A stretch of 56,251 nucleotides of DNA from Erythrobacter sp. (GTDB taxonomy: Bacteria > Pseudomonadota > Alphaproteobacteria > Sphingomonadales > Sphingomonadaceae): the NCBI GenBank assembly GCA_024642335.1, contig JAHEBH010000013.1, positions 1-56,251 of the forward strand, given 5' to 3'. This document shows positions 26,501 to 34,959 of the stretch, piece after piece (positions within the stretch are counted from its first letter, which is position 1; each line of letters starts with the position of its first letter). The position numbers and the translations under genes were made by a program. The notes under the pieces are model-generated. The model was not told the DNA's origin, searched no databases, and saw only the letters and a program-made list of their open reading frames with translations.

Positions 26501-27328
26501 ATGTCATCTTCCTCCGCCGAAACATTCCCTCCTGCATCTGTGCTGGTGATGGCTGCCAGCCGCAGGGGCGTGGATGATCCGGTGGCGAAACTGCAGGGCA
26601 AAACGCACAAGTGCCTGGTGGAGCTCGATGGCCAGGTCATGCTCGAACGCGTGATCGAGGCGCTGGTGGAGAGCGGTTGTTTCGCGAAGATCCATGTCTC
26701 TATCGACAGCGAGGACGTGCTGCGCGCGACCGGGAAGATGCGCGGCTGGGTGGACGAAGGTCGCGTCATTTTCGTGCAGTCGCACGGCAATCTGGCAGAT
26801 AGCGTGCTCAAGGCAGTGGGCGAAATCGACAATGCCCTACCCATGATCATCACCACTGGCGACAACGCTCTGCACACGCCCGCAATCATCCGCGATTTCG
26901 TACGCGACTTCCACGCCAGCAATGCCGATGCGGTGGTCGGCTTCACCCGCGAGGATGTGGTGCTGCGCGAATTCGCCGATTCCGGCCTCGCCTTCCACCG
27001 GCTCAACGATGGCGGCTTTTCGTCCTGCAACCTCTACGGATTGAAGAACGCCAACGCGCTGAAAGCGGTGAAGATTTTCGAAGGCGGCGGCCAGTTCGGC
27101 AAGCGCCACATGCGCATCCTCAAGGCTTTCGGCCTGTGGCCCTTCGTCATCTACAAGCTCAAGCTCAGGACATTGCAGGGCCTGGTCGACGCAATTTCGC
27201 GCCGGCTTCGTGTATCGACGGAAGTGTCGTGGCTGGAATACCCCTGGGGACCGATCGATGTCGATCACAAGCACAGTTTCGACATCACCGAAGCGGCGTT
27301 GAAGCAGCGACGCGAAGGTCGGGGCTGA
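26501..27328 (+). CDS. Nucleotidyltransferase-like protein (GT-A / NTP-transferase fold)
   Basis: This 275-residue protein has the N-terminal nucleotide-binding pattern of sugar or MobA-like nucleotidyltransferases: VLVMAASRRG, VAKLQGKTHKCLVELDGQ (the conserved Lys of PK-x-LV), MLERVIEAL, and TTGDNALHTP in place of the usual GD-P loop. The C-terminal third (FGKRHMRILKAFGLWPFVIY) is not shared with classic enzymes that I know. It probably activates a phosphorylated small molecule or sugar. It shares a strand and a short gap with the PrpD gene and converges on a nucleotide-sugar dehydrogenase, so a sugar substrate is plausible but unproven. Confidence 0.7.
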   Translation: MSSSSAETFPPASVLVMAASRRGVDDPVAKLQGKTHKCLVELDGQVMLERVIEALVESGCFAKIHVSIDSEDVLRATGKMRGWVDEGRVIFVQSHGNLADSVLKAVGEIDNALPMIITTGDNALHTPAIIRDFVRDFHASNADAVVGFTREDVVLREFADSGLAFHRLNDGGFSSCNLYGLKNANALKAVKIFEGGGQFGKRHMRILKAFGLWPFVIYKLKLRTLQGLVDAISRRLRVSTEVSWLEYPWGPIDVDHKHSFDITEAALKQRREGRG

Positions 27329-27340
27329 CTGAACCACTCC

Positions 27341-27479
27341 GTCATCCTGAACTCGTTTCAGGATCCATCAGGCCAACTGAGCCCAGCGTGAAATTCGAGC
27401 GGAGAGCTCGCAGCCAGACCGCGCCACAGAAAGACATGTGCTGTCCGAGGAATGGATCCTGAAACGAGTTCAGGATGAC
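27341..27479. repeat. Long inverted repeat, 28-bp perfect arms (GTCATCCTGAA type)
   Basis: Arms 27341-27368 and 27452-27479 are exact complements 83 bases apart. Each arm is itself a small hairpin (TCCTGAA-CTCG-TTTCAGGA). It fills the gap between two convergent genes, starting 12 bases after one stop. The same family appears at 40074-40159. This kind of GTCATCCTGAAC repeat is common between genes in sphingomonads. It may serve as a bidirectional terminator. Confidence 0.85.
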
Positions 27480-27489
27480 GACCTAGAGT

Positions 27490-28821
27490 CTAAAGCCGCT
27501 GGTCACTCGCATCCGCGGGCAGGACCGACTTAACGTCGTAGATCGCTGCGCCGGGCTTGCCGAGCGCGCGGATGCCCTCCGCTCCCATCGCAACCAGCTC
27601 GTCATGCGCGACGGCGAGGATGATGCCGTCGTATTTGCCCGTCTCCAGCACCTGCACCGGGCGGATGCCATATTCGCGCTCGCACTCGTCGGCATCGACC
27701 CAGGGATCGTAGACATCGGATTCGATATCGAATTCGCACAGGTGATGGACGATGCTGGCAACCTTGGTGTTGCGGTGATCGGGGCAGTTTTCCTTGAAGG
27801 CGAAGCCCAGCACCAGCACGCGCAGATCGCCATTGAGCAGGCCCTTGCGGCCCATCAGGCGGACGAACTGGTTGACCACATATTTGCCCACGCGGTCATT
27901 GATCCGGCGACCGGCCAGGATCACTTCGGGGTGGTGGCCGATCTCTTCCGCCTTGTGCGTCAGGTAATAGGGATCGACGCCGATGCAGTGCCCGCCGACA
28001 AGGCCAGGGCGCACGGGCATGAAGTTCCACTTGGTGCCCGCAGCCTCCAGCACTTCGACCGTATCGATGCCGATGGAATTGCAGATCATCGCCAGTTCGT
28101 TGGCGAGCGCGATATTGAGGTCGCGCTGGGTGTTTTCCATCACCTTGGCCGCTTCGGCCACGCGGATGGAGCTGGCGCGGTGCGTCCCTGCCCTCACCAC
28201 GCTGCGATAAAGTTCATCAACGAAATCGGCCGCTTCCGGCGTCGAGCCTGAGGTTATCTTCTTGATATCGGGCAGTTTGCGCTGCTTGTCGCCGGGATTG
28301 ATCCGCTCCGGGCTGTAGCCGCAGAAGAAATCCTCGTTGTAGGTGAGGCCTGACAGTTCCTCCAGGATCGGCACGCAGAACTCGTCCGTGCAGCCGGGAT
28401 AGACCGTGCTTTCATAGATCACGATATCGCCGCGCTTCAGCACCTTGCCGATGGCGCGCGTGGCGCTTTCCAGCGGGTAAAGATCGGGGTGATTGTGCGT
28501 GTCGAGCGGCGTCGGCACGGTGACGATGAAGACATTGCAGGCCGCCACATCGTCCCACGCGGCGGTGAAGGTCAGTTCCCTGGCGGATTCCAGTTCCTCT
28601 CGCGTGGCTTCCTTGGTCTCGTCATGCCCTGCCTTCAGGTTCGCGATCCGCTGGGCCTTGATGTCGATGCCGACAGTGGGGAATTGCTGACCGAAGGCCA
28701 CCGCCACAGGCAGACCGACATAGCCGAGGCCGACCACGCCAATGCGCAGGTCTTCCATGGCTGGCAGGGACGCAGCCGTTGCTTGCGTCTCGCTATCGGG
28801 CTTGCTGAGGGGTGAGGACAT
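27490..28821 (-). CDS. UDP-N-acetylhexosamine / nucleotide-sugar dehydrogenase (WecC/TviB type)
   Basis: This protein of about 443 residues has an N-terminal Rossmann domain (IGVVGLGYVGLPVAVAFG), then VPTPLDTHNHPDL, ESTVYPGCTDEF, GYSPERINPGD (as in TviB/VipA), and the catalytic Cys in LVGGHCIGVDPYYL. The UDP-binding C-terminal domain has GFAFKENCPDHRNTK. The two-step NAD oxidation turns a UDP-HexNAc into a uronic acid for surface polysaccharide. The ATG at 28819-28821 lies five bases after the glycosyltransferase stop, so the two are one operon; an earlier in-frame start at 28854 overlaps that gene. The exact sugar cannot be read from sequence. Confidence 0.92.
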   Translation of the reverse strand: MSSPLSKPDSETQATAASLPAMEDLRIGVVGLGYVGLPVAVAFGQQFPTVGIDIKAQRIANLKAGHDETKEATREELESARELTFTAAWDDVAACNVFIVTVPTPLDTHNHPDLYPLESATRAIGKVLKRGDIVIYESTVYPGCTDEFCVPILEELSGLTYNEDFFCGYSPERINPGDKQRKLPDIKKITSGSTPEAADFVDELYRSVVRAGTHRASSIRVAEAAKVMENTQRDLNIALANELAMICNSIGIDTVEVLEAAGTKWNFMPVRPGLVGGHCIGVDPYYLTHKAEEIGHHPEVILAGRRINDRVGKYVVNQFVRLMGRKGLLNGDLRVLVLGFAFKENCPDHRNTKVASIVHHLCEFDIESDVYDPWVDADECEREYGIRPVQVLETGKYDGIILAVAHDELVAMGAEGIRALGKPGAAIYDVKSVLPADASDQRL

Positions 28822-28826
28822 GCGGA

Positions 28827-29597
28827 CTAGCGCTCCGTTGTCTGCAGCGGCCAATAGCCGGAGAGGATGCGCTCCCCGCCGATGCCGCTTTCGACCTCGC
28901 CTATCACGCGCTTGCCGATACCCGAAAGGTTTGCGTCATGCATGCGATAGCAGAACAGCGGCTCTGCCAGATGGCGGCCATTCCAGCCGGCGGCGACGAT
29001 CTTCTTCCACTTGTGATGCTTGGTGCCTTTGCGGATCGCCTCGTCATAAGGCGCAGCGTCGAGGACCGGTGCGGCCAGGCAGATGGCCGGTTCGGGCACG
29101 AAGGAATAGCGTTCCAGGAGTGCGGGATCCCAAGCGGTGGACTTGCCGCGGTCAAGCTCCTCGCCCGCCTGGTTGATCAGCATGCAATCGGTATAGAGGA
29201 AGGCGATCGTATCGTCCTCCTTGCGCGCCTTTTCCAGCTCGGCAATCGTCCGCTCGGCATATTCGGGCTTCAGTATATCGTCGCTGTCGAGGATGATGAA
29301 ATAATGGCCGCGCACATGCTCCAGCGCGCGGTTGAGAGCGCCCAGCTTTCCGACATTGTCCGCAAGCGCGATCAGGCGGGTGGAGACCAGCGTATCGCCG
29401 TGCGCGCCAAAGGCCGCTTCGATCTGCTCCACCGAATTGTCGGTGCTGGCATCGTCCACCACAATCAGTTCGATTGGACCATAGCTCTGCCCCGCAATGC
29501 TTGCGATCGCTTCCCCCACGAACCGACCGTAGTTGTGGTTGGGGATGACAACGCTCAGCAGGCTGTCGAGGTTTACGTCGGTCAATTCGGTCTCCAT
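28827..29597 (-). CDS. Family 2 glycosyltransferase
   Basis: This 256-residue GT-A enzyme has LLSVVIPNHNYGRFVGEAI, then LIVVDDASTDNS and the metal site in FIILDSDD (DxD-type). There is no membrane segment, so it acts on the cytosolic face, adding one sugar from a nucleotide donor. It shares an operon with the nucleotide-sugar dehydrogenase downstream, which may provide the donor. The sulfotransferase-like gene is 79 bases upstream on the same strand. Acceptor and linkage are unknown. Confidence 0.92.
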   Translation of the reverse strand: METELTDVNLDSLLSVVIPNHNYGRFVGEAIASIAGQSYGPIELIVVDDASTDNSVEQIEAAFGAHGDTLVSTRLIALADNVGKLGALNRALEHVRGHYFIILDSDDILKPEYAERTIAELEKARKEDDTIAFLYTDCMLINQAGEELDRGKSTAWDPALLERYSFVPEPAICLAAPVLDAAPYDEAIRKGTKHHKWKKIVAAGWNGRHLAEPLFCYRMHDANLSGIGKRVIGEVESGIGGERILSGYWPLQTTER

Positions 29598-29676
29598 GAA
29601 TGCGTCCCTAAAGTAGTTCCCGCTGGTGGCGCGACAAGTCTATTTCGGCTTTTTTCCTATGTGCCGTTTGTTTGGG

Positions 29677-30798
29677 TCAGGCCGCTCCAGCGCCGGGCGG
29701 GAAGAGATTGGCGGGCGAACGGTCCAGCCGCTCGACCAGATCGCCGCAAATCCGCGCCACGGTCTGCTTGTCTTCTTCCGGCATGGAAGCGCGCTTTTCT
29801 GCGCTGTCGGAGCGGAATTGCTGCTTGTCGGAATCGTCCTTGGAATGAAACTGGAACTGTTCCAGCATCAGCGCCAGTTCTTCTTCGCCTGGATCGAAAT
29901 TGAGCCCTCGAGACAACATGGCAGGAAAATTCACCGGGTTTATCTGCGTGTAGTTCACGTGCGCGATGCGGCCCGACGCCTCTTCGGCCAGCTTGAGATA
30001 GCGGGCAAAACACAGGGCGAGATATTCGACCCTGTCCATCTCGGCCGTGTCCTGCCAGTCAACGCCGGTCAGGAAACCCGCCTGGCGCCGCCCCTTGGCC
30101 CACAGCACGGCACTGGTTTCGCGCAGGACGGAGGCGATCACTTCCACCGGATTGCGATAGAGGAACAGCACGGGCACCTCAGGGAAAGCACGCATGGCGA
30201 AATCCATGTAGAGCGTGTTCCAGCTGATGAATTTCACGAAAGCCCTGCACTGTTCGGGCTGTCGCCGCCGCGTCATGGCAAGCACAAGGTTGCGGAAGGC
30301 CTTGAGGTTTTCCGCACTCGGCTGGGCATCTTGCGTCCAGTCGCGCGTGATCGTGGCCCAGAAGCCCCGCTGCAGCGGCCCGCCCTGGTTGATCACCACA
30401 TGGCGCGGAGAACGGGCAAGCGCCTTGGCGCTCAGCGTCGATCCGCAGCGCGAGATATGGAACATGAAGCCTTCCGGCTCGATCGGATCTGCAAGGATGC
30501 GATCGTCGAGCAGGATGGAGAAATCGGTCATGAAGGCATCGCCGATCGCGCCGCTTTTTGCCAGCGACTGGATCGTGTACATGAACTGCCACTCGCGGAA
30601 AGGATGGTCGCCGATGTCGGCCCACAGTACCTTGCCGCTACCCCCGCATCCGGTTTCGGGGTCGATGGCCACGGGCACCATTCCGGGAGTCGCAAGGATA
30701 CGCTCTACCGCCTCGTCATTGTCGAGGTAGGCCTGCCCGATCGACGGGATCAGATCCGTGACCACTTCATGGTCCGGCAGGGCGTAAAGCGCCGTCAA
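29677..30798 (-). CDS. Sulfotransferase-like protein
   Basis: This 373-residue protein has a PAPS-binding type 5' loop in FMFHISRCGSTLSAKAL (S116-R-C-G-S-T) and a 3'-phosphate loop in VPVLFLYRNPVEVIASVLRE. This is the pattern of bacterial sulfotransferase-family proteins. The 110 residues before the loop form a separate N-terminal domain I do not recognise. The start is a TTG with GGAG five bases upstream; no in-frame ATG exists before the loop region. Placed with GT2 and nucleotide-sugar dehydrogenase genes, it might sulfate a surface glycan, though related proteins have other or unknown roles. No PAPS-synthesis gene is in the window. Confidence 0.72.
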   Translation of the reverse strand: MTALYALPDHEVVTDLIPSIGQAYLDNDEAVERILATPGMVPVAIDPETGCGGSGKVLWADIGDHPFREWQFMYTIQSLAKSGAIGDAFMTDFSILLDDRILADPIEPEGFMFHISRCGSTLSAKALARSPRHVVINQGGPLQRGFWATITRDWTQDAQPSAENLKAFRNLVLAMTRRRQPEQCRAFVKFISWNTLYMDFAMRAFPEVPVLFLYRNPVEVIASVLRETSAVLWAKGRRQAGFLTGVDWQDTAEMDRVEYLALCFARYLKLAEEASGRIAHVNYTQINPVNFPAMLSRGLNFDPGEEELALMLEQFQFHSKDDSDKQQFRSDSAEKRASMPEEDKQTVARICGDLVERLDRSPANLFPPGAGAA

Positions 30799-31017
30799 AT
30801 GGTCTCCATGCCTTAAGGATTGCGCGCGATCCGTATCCTCACGGATGGGCGGCCTCCTATGGTGCCTTTCATGCTGATGTCAACCGAGGGCAGCCTCCTC
30901 CATACACCGCCATCTGCCTTGCTCCGATAAAACGTATGGAATTCTGGTCAAACGCCTTGGCAAATGCAGGCCGAATGGGCACATCGGCCCCGAACTTCCA
31001 GGCAGCAGGACGAAACC

Positions 31018-32451
31018 ATGTCGCAACTCCCAACTTTCCTTGTCGAACACGGACTGGATAAAGAGAACGGCATGCCGGTCTACAACCCCGGCACAGGGGA
31101 AGTGGTGGCCAGGGTGCGCAATTATGCCGCATCAGAGGTGGACGCGATTGTCCGGAAGGCGGAAGCCGCACGCAAGGACTGGGCCGCGCAGACGGCCAAG
31201 ACCCGTTCCAACCATTTGCGCGCCTGGTACAACCTCATGGTGCAATATCGCGAGGAACTGGCGCTGATCTGCACGCTGGAAAGCGGCAAGCCGCTGTTCG
31301 AAGCGCGTGGCGAGCTCGACTACGCAGCCAGCTTTGCCGACTGGTTTTCCGAAGAAGCGCGCCGCACCTATGGCGAGACGATCCCGAGCTTTGCCGCGGG
31401 CAAGGAAATCGTCGTCACAAAGCATCCCGTCGGCACCTGCGCGGCGATCACGCCGTGGAACTTCCCGCTGACGATGGTCACGCGCAAGGCAGCACCCGCC
31501 ATCGGCGTGGGCTGCGCGATGATCATGAAGCCGTCGGAAGCCACACCGCTTTCCGCCCTCGCCCTCGAATATCTGGCGCGCGAGGCCGGAATTCCCGCCG
31601 ACATCTTCCGCATCCTGCCGAGCGAGGATGCCAAGGGCATGGGCGAGGTTTTCTGCACCCATCCCACCATCCGCAAGATCAGCTTCACTGGCTCCACCGC
31701 CATCGGCAAACTGCTGCTGACACAGGCGGGCAGCACGGTGAAGCGCGCCAGCATGGAGCTGGGCGGCAATGCGCCCTTCATCGTGTTCGACGATGCGGAC
31801 ATGGATGCTGCAGTGAACGGCGCGATGGCGGCCAAGTTCCGCAATGCCGGGCAGGCCTGCATTGGCGCCAACCGTATGCTCATCCAGCGCAAGGTGCATG
31901 ACGAGTTCGTAGATCGCTTCACCAAGCGCGTCTGCGAACTGAAGGTTGGCATAGGCACTGATCCGGACAGCCAGATCGGCCCGCTGATCACCGAAAAGTC
32001 GCTTCAGAAGGTGGAATCGCTGGTGGACAGCGCGCTCGCACAAGGCGCGACGCTCGCCTGTGGCGGCAGCCGCCACAATGCCGGCGCGCAATTCTTCACG
32101 CCCACCGTGCTGACCGGGGTGAGGCAGGACATGGACATTGCGCAGCAGGAAATCTTCGGTCCGGTCGCCTCGATCATGTCGTTCGCCGATGAGGAAGAGG
32201 CGCTGAGCATCGCCAACAACACCAATTACGGCCTCGCATCCTATTTCTACACCCGCGACGTGGGCCGCGCCGCGCGCGTGTTCAACGCTCTGGAATATGG
32301 CATGGTCGCGCTCAACGAAGGCCTGCTCGGCACCGAAGTCGCACCCTTTGGCGGGATCAAGGAATCGGGCCTCGGCCGCGAAGGCGCGCATCAGGGCATG
32401 GATGAATATCTCGAACTCAAATACCGCCTGCTGGGCGGGCTTTCGGCCTGA
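31018..32451 (+). CDS. Aldehyde dehydrogenase, succinate-semialdehyde dehydrogenase-like
   Basis: This protein of about 477 residues is an NAD(P)-dependent ALDH. TPWNFPLTMVTRKAAPA is the cofactor segment, E247 (ELGGNAPFIVFDDAD) the general base, and C281 (NAGQACIGANR) the nucleophile, 34 residues later as expected. EIFGPVA and the C-terminal FGGIKESGLGREG complete it and match the GabD group that oxidises succinate semialdehyde to succinate. An ATG with AGGA upstream is chosen over an upstream open frame from 30964. No GABA transaminase gene is near. It ends 17 bases before ybeY, so ybeY may be read from its promoter. Confidence 0.9.
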   Translation: MSQLPTFLVEHGLDKENGMPVYNPGTGEVVARVRNYAASEVDAIVRKAEAARKDWAAQTAKTRSNHLRAWYNLMVQYREELALICTLESGKPLFEARGELDYAASFADWFSEEARRTYGETIPSFAAGKEIVVTKHPVGTCAAITPWNFPLTMVTRKAAPAIGVGCAMIMKPSEATPLSALALEYLAREAGIPADIFRILPSEDAKGMGEVFCTHPTIRKISFTGSTAIGKLLLTQAGSTVKRASMELGGNAPFIVFDDADMDAAVNGAMAAKFRNAGQACIGANRMLIQRKVHDEFVDRFTKRVCELKVGIGTDPDSQIGPLITEKSLQKVESLVDSALAQGATLACGGSRHNAGAQFFTPTVLTGVRQDMDIAQQEIFGPVASIMSFADEEEALSIANNTNYGLASYFYTRDVGRAARVFNALEYGMVALNEGLLGTEVAPFGGIKESGLGREGAHQGMDEYLELKYRLLGGLSA

Positions 32452-32468
32452 TCGGAGCCCATGCCGGG

Positions 32469-32960
32469 ATGGAACTCGAGATCGAGATCGAGGAACCCTG
32501 GCCGGATGGGGATTGGGAAGCGCTTGCCGGGCGCGTAGCCGAGGCGGCTGCGCGGCATGTCCCGGAACTGGCCAACACCCGCCTCGTCACCAGCCTGCTG
32601 TTCACCTCGGATGAGGAAATCCACGTGCTGAACCGCGAATGGCGGCAACGCGACAAGCCGACGAACGTATTGTCTTTCCCCATGCTGGAGCGGGATGATC
32701 TGCTCGCGCTTGGCCCCGACGGCCCACCCGAAATGCTGGGCGATATCGCCCTTGCCCATGCAACCTGCGCCCGTGAAGCGGAAGAAAAGGGGGTGTCGCT
32801 GCAGGACCACGCCAGCCACTTGATCCTGCACGGACTGCTCCATCTGGCCGGCTACGACCATGAAATTTCCGATGCCGATGCGGAAAAGATGGAGGAACTC
32901 GAGGTAAAGGTGCTTGCACTATTGGGAATAGCAGACCCATATGGGGAACGAGACGCTTAA
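32469..32960 (+). CDS. ybeY: Endoribonuclease YbeY (16S rRNA maturation)
   Basis: This 163-residue protein has the UPF0054 zinc motif H121-G-L-L-H125-L-A-G-Y-D-H131 and the upstream NREWRQRDKPTNVLSFPM segment. YbeY is a single-strand-specific RNase used in 16S rRNA 3' maturation and ribosome quality control. It is normally next to phoH, which here lies 7.5 kb upstream. corC follows after 21 bases, which keeps the usual ybeY-corC pair. The ATG is the second of two nearby ATGs; the first is out of frame. Confidence 0.96.
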   Translation: MELEIEIEEPWPDGDWEALAGRVAEAAARHVPELANTRLVTSLLFTSDEEIHVLNREWRQRDKPTNVLSFPMLERDDLLALGPDGPPEMLGDIALAHATCAREAEEKGVSLQDHASHLILHGLLHLAGYDHEISDADAEKMEELEVKVLALLGIADPYGERDA

Positions 32961-32981
32961 CAGGAGCAGGCAACTTCGGCG

Positions 32982-33923
32982 ATGCCCGAGCATAGCAAGA
33001 ACGGCGAATCCCAATCGGGAGACGCGGACAGTAGCGGCGGATTGTGGAACGCAATCCGCTCAATCTTTGAACAAGACAACGGCCCATCGCTGCGTGAGCA
33101 GCTTGAGGAGGCGATTGACGAACACGAGGACGAACAATCCTCCAGTGCGGATGGTGAGGAGCGTGCGGAAGGGGACCTTTCCGCCGTCGAAGTCACCATG
33201 CTGCGCAACCTGCTGCATTTCAGCGATCATGATGCGGATGACGTGGCGATCCCGCGTGGCCAGATCATCGCCGTGGATGCCTCAGCCAGCTGGGAAGAAC
33301 TTGTCGCCCTGTTCGCCGAACATGGCCATTCCCGCATGCCCGTCTATCGCGATCAGCTCGATCATGTGATCGGCATGATGCACGTGAAGGATGTGTTTGT
33401 CTTTCTCGCCGAAAAGAAGGACCCGCCCGCCGACTGGACCGTGCTGATGCGCCAGCCGCTCTATGTGCCGCAGGCGCGCGGGGCGCTCGACGTCCTGGCC
33501 GACATGCGGGCGCACCGGACGCACCTGGCCATCGTGCTCGACGAATTTTCCGGCACTGATGGCATCATCACCATCGAGGACCTTGTCGAGGAGATTGTCG
33601 GCGAGATCGAGGACGAACATGACGAGGCGCCTGTGGATCTGGTTGTGTCCATAGGCGAAGGCATGTGGGATGCCGATGCCCGCGCCGAACTGGATGATGT
33701 CGCCAAGATCATCGGTGATGCGCGCATCGCAGATGTCGAAGAGGCGGTTGATACGCTGGGCGGCCTTGCCTTCATTCTGGCAGAGCAGGTTCCCCGTCCC
33801 GGTGCAATGCTGACCCACCCCAGCGGATGGCGCATAGAAGTCACAGACGGAGACGAAACGCATGTCACCCGCCTGCGCCTCCACGCCCCGCAACCCGAAG
33901 AGGAAGTGACTGGAGACGGGTAG
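32982..33923 (+). CDS. corC: CorC/HlyC-family CBS-domain transporter-associated protein
   Basis: This 313-residue protein has an acidic N-terminus, two CBS domains (about 75-200, opening MLRNLLHFSDHDADDVAIPR, with HSRMPVYRDQLDHVIGMMHV) and a C-terminal CorC_HlyC domain (about 225-305). It has no membrane span, so it is the short cytosolic CorC type, linked to magnesium or cobalt efflux; the mgtE magnesium channel gene is 2.9 kb downstream. Apolipoprotein N-acyltransferase (lnt), often next in this operon, is absent here; a LysR gene follows. Confidence 0.94.
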   Translation: MPEHSKNGESQSGDADSSGGLWNAIRSIFEQDNGPSLREQLEEAIDEHEDEQSSSADGEERAEGDLSAVEVTMLRNLLHFSDHDADDVAIPRGQIIAVDASASWEELVALFAEHGHSRMPVYRDQLDHVIGMMHVKDVFVFLAEKKDPPADWTVLMRQPLYVPQARGALDVLADMRAHRTHLAIVLDEFSGTDGIITIEDLVEEIVGEIEDEHDEAPVDLVVSIGEGMWDADARAELDDVAKIIGDARIADVEEAVDTLGGLAFILAEQVPRPGAMLTHPSGWRIEVTDGDETHVTRLRLHAPQPEEEVTGDG

Positions 33924-33995
33924 CGCTAAAGATTTCCGCGATTTCGGGAAATTACCCGCTCGACAGCAGTTGCAAATTTCGAAACAAAGGCGCCC

Positions 33996-34874
33996 ATGCG
34001 TCGTCTGCCCCCTCTGCGCGCCCTCGAGGCCTTCGTGCGAGTCGTGCGCCTTGGCTCGGCCCGATCGGCTGCGCATGAGCTGGGGCTGAGCCCTTCTGCA
34101 CTCTCCCGGCGCATCGCAAACCTTGAGGATTTTACCGGCCGCAAGCTCTTCTCGCGCTCCGGCCAGACCATGAAACTGACCGACGAGGGTCGCATCTTCT
34201 ATGACGCCGTGGCGCCGCACCTGGAAGCGCTGGCAGCCGCCGTCGAATCGCAAAGTGAAAACTTGCAGCTGATGCGTTTGCGGCTGGGTGTTATGCCCTT
34301 GTTCGGATCGCAGCGACTCTTCCCCAAGCTTCCCGAACTGCGTCGCCTGCATCCGCGGCTGCACCTGGATGTCGACACCGGCCCGCACCTGATCGATCGC
34401 GTAGGCGATACGCTTGATGCAGCGATCACGCTGATGACCGATCCCGACCCTTCGTTCCATTCGCTCAAATTCGGCCAGAACACGGTGCACGCAATCTGCA
34501 ACCGGGAACTGGCCGAAAAGCTTGGGTCGGAGCCCGACCAGGCGGCGCTGGAAGAACAGACCTTCCTGGTGCACACCGACATGACGCTGAGCTTCGAGGC
34601 TTGGAAAAAAGCGCTGGGTTTCGAACGGCTCAATCCGGCGGCCGTCGATCATTACGATTCCGGACAGCTGATCCTGGAGGCAGCGGCGCAGGGCCTGGGA
34701 ATCGCCATCATGCACGATGACCATATGGCGCGTAACAATGACCCGCGCCTCGCCAAGCTGTTCGATGTGCGGGTGGAAAGCCCCTACAGCTACTGGTTCG
34801 TGTGTCGGCCTGCTGACCTTGAAGCTCGACCAGTTCGGATTTTTCACGACTGGCTGCTCTCGGCTGACCTCTAG
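33996..34874 (+). CDS. LysR-family transcriptional regulator (GcvA-like)
   Basis: This 292-residue protein begins MRRLPPLRALEAFVRVVRLG and has the helix-turn-helix GLSPSALSRRIANLEDFTG at about residues 27-45. A type 2 effector domain reads FGSQRLFPKLPELRRLHPRL. The opening matches the GcvA branch. The gene points toward the exported SnoaL-like gene, 85 bases downstream on the same strand, which may be its target. Start, size and domain order are normal. Confidence 0.92.
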   Translation: MRRLPPLRALEAFVRVVRLGSARSAAHELGLSPSALSRRIANLEDFTGRKLFSRSGQTMKLTDEGRIFYDAVAPHLEALAAAVESQSENLQLMRLRLGVMPLFGSQRLFPKLPELRRLHPRLHLDVDTGPHLIDRVGDTLDAAITLMTDPDPSFHSLKFGQNTVHAICNRELAEKLGSEPDQAALEEQTFLVHTDMTLSFEAWKKALGFERLNPAAVDHYDSGQLILEAAAQGLGIAIMHDDHMARNNDPRLAKLFDVRVESPYSYWFVCRPADLEARPVRIFHDWLLSADL

Positions 34875-34959
34875 GAGGACAGAGGCCTAGCCAGCCTCAT
34901 GGAATTGCGGCAAGAACCATTCGCCGAAGGAATCGAGTACCTAATTGAGGGGGAGAGAC

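Noticed and set aside
33282-34847. 521-codon minus-strand frame
   Set aside because: It is antisense across two well-supported genes, corC and lysR, and has no recognisable domain.
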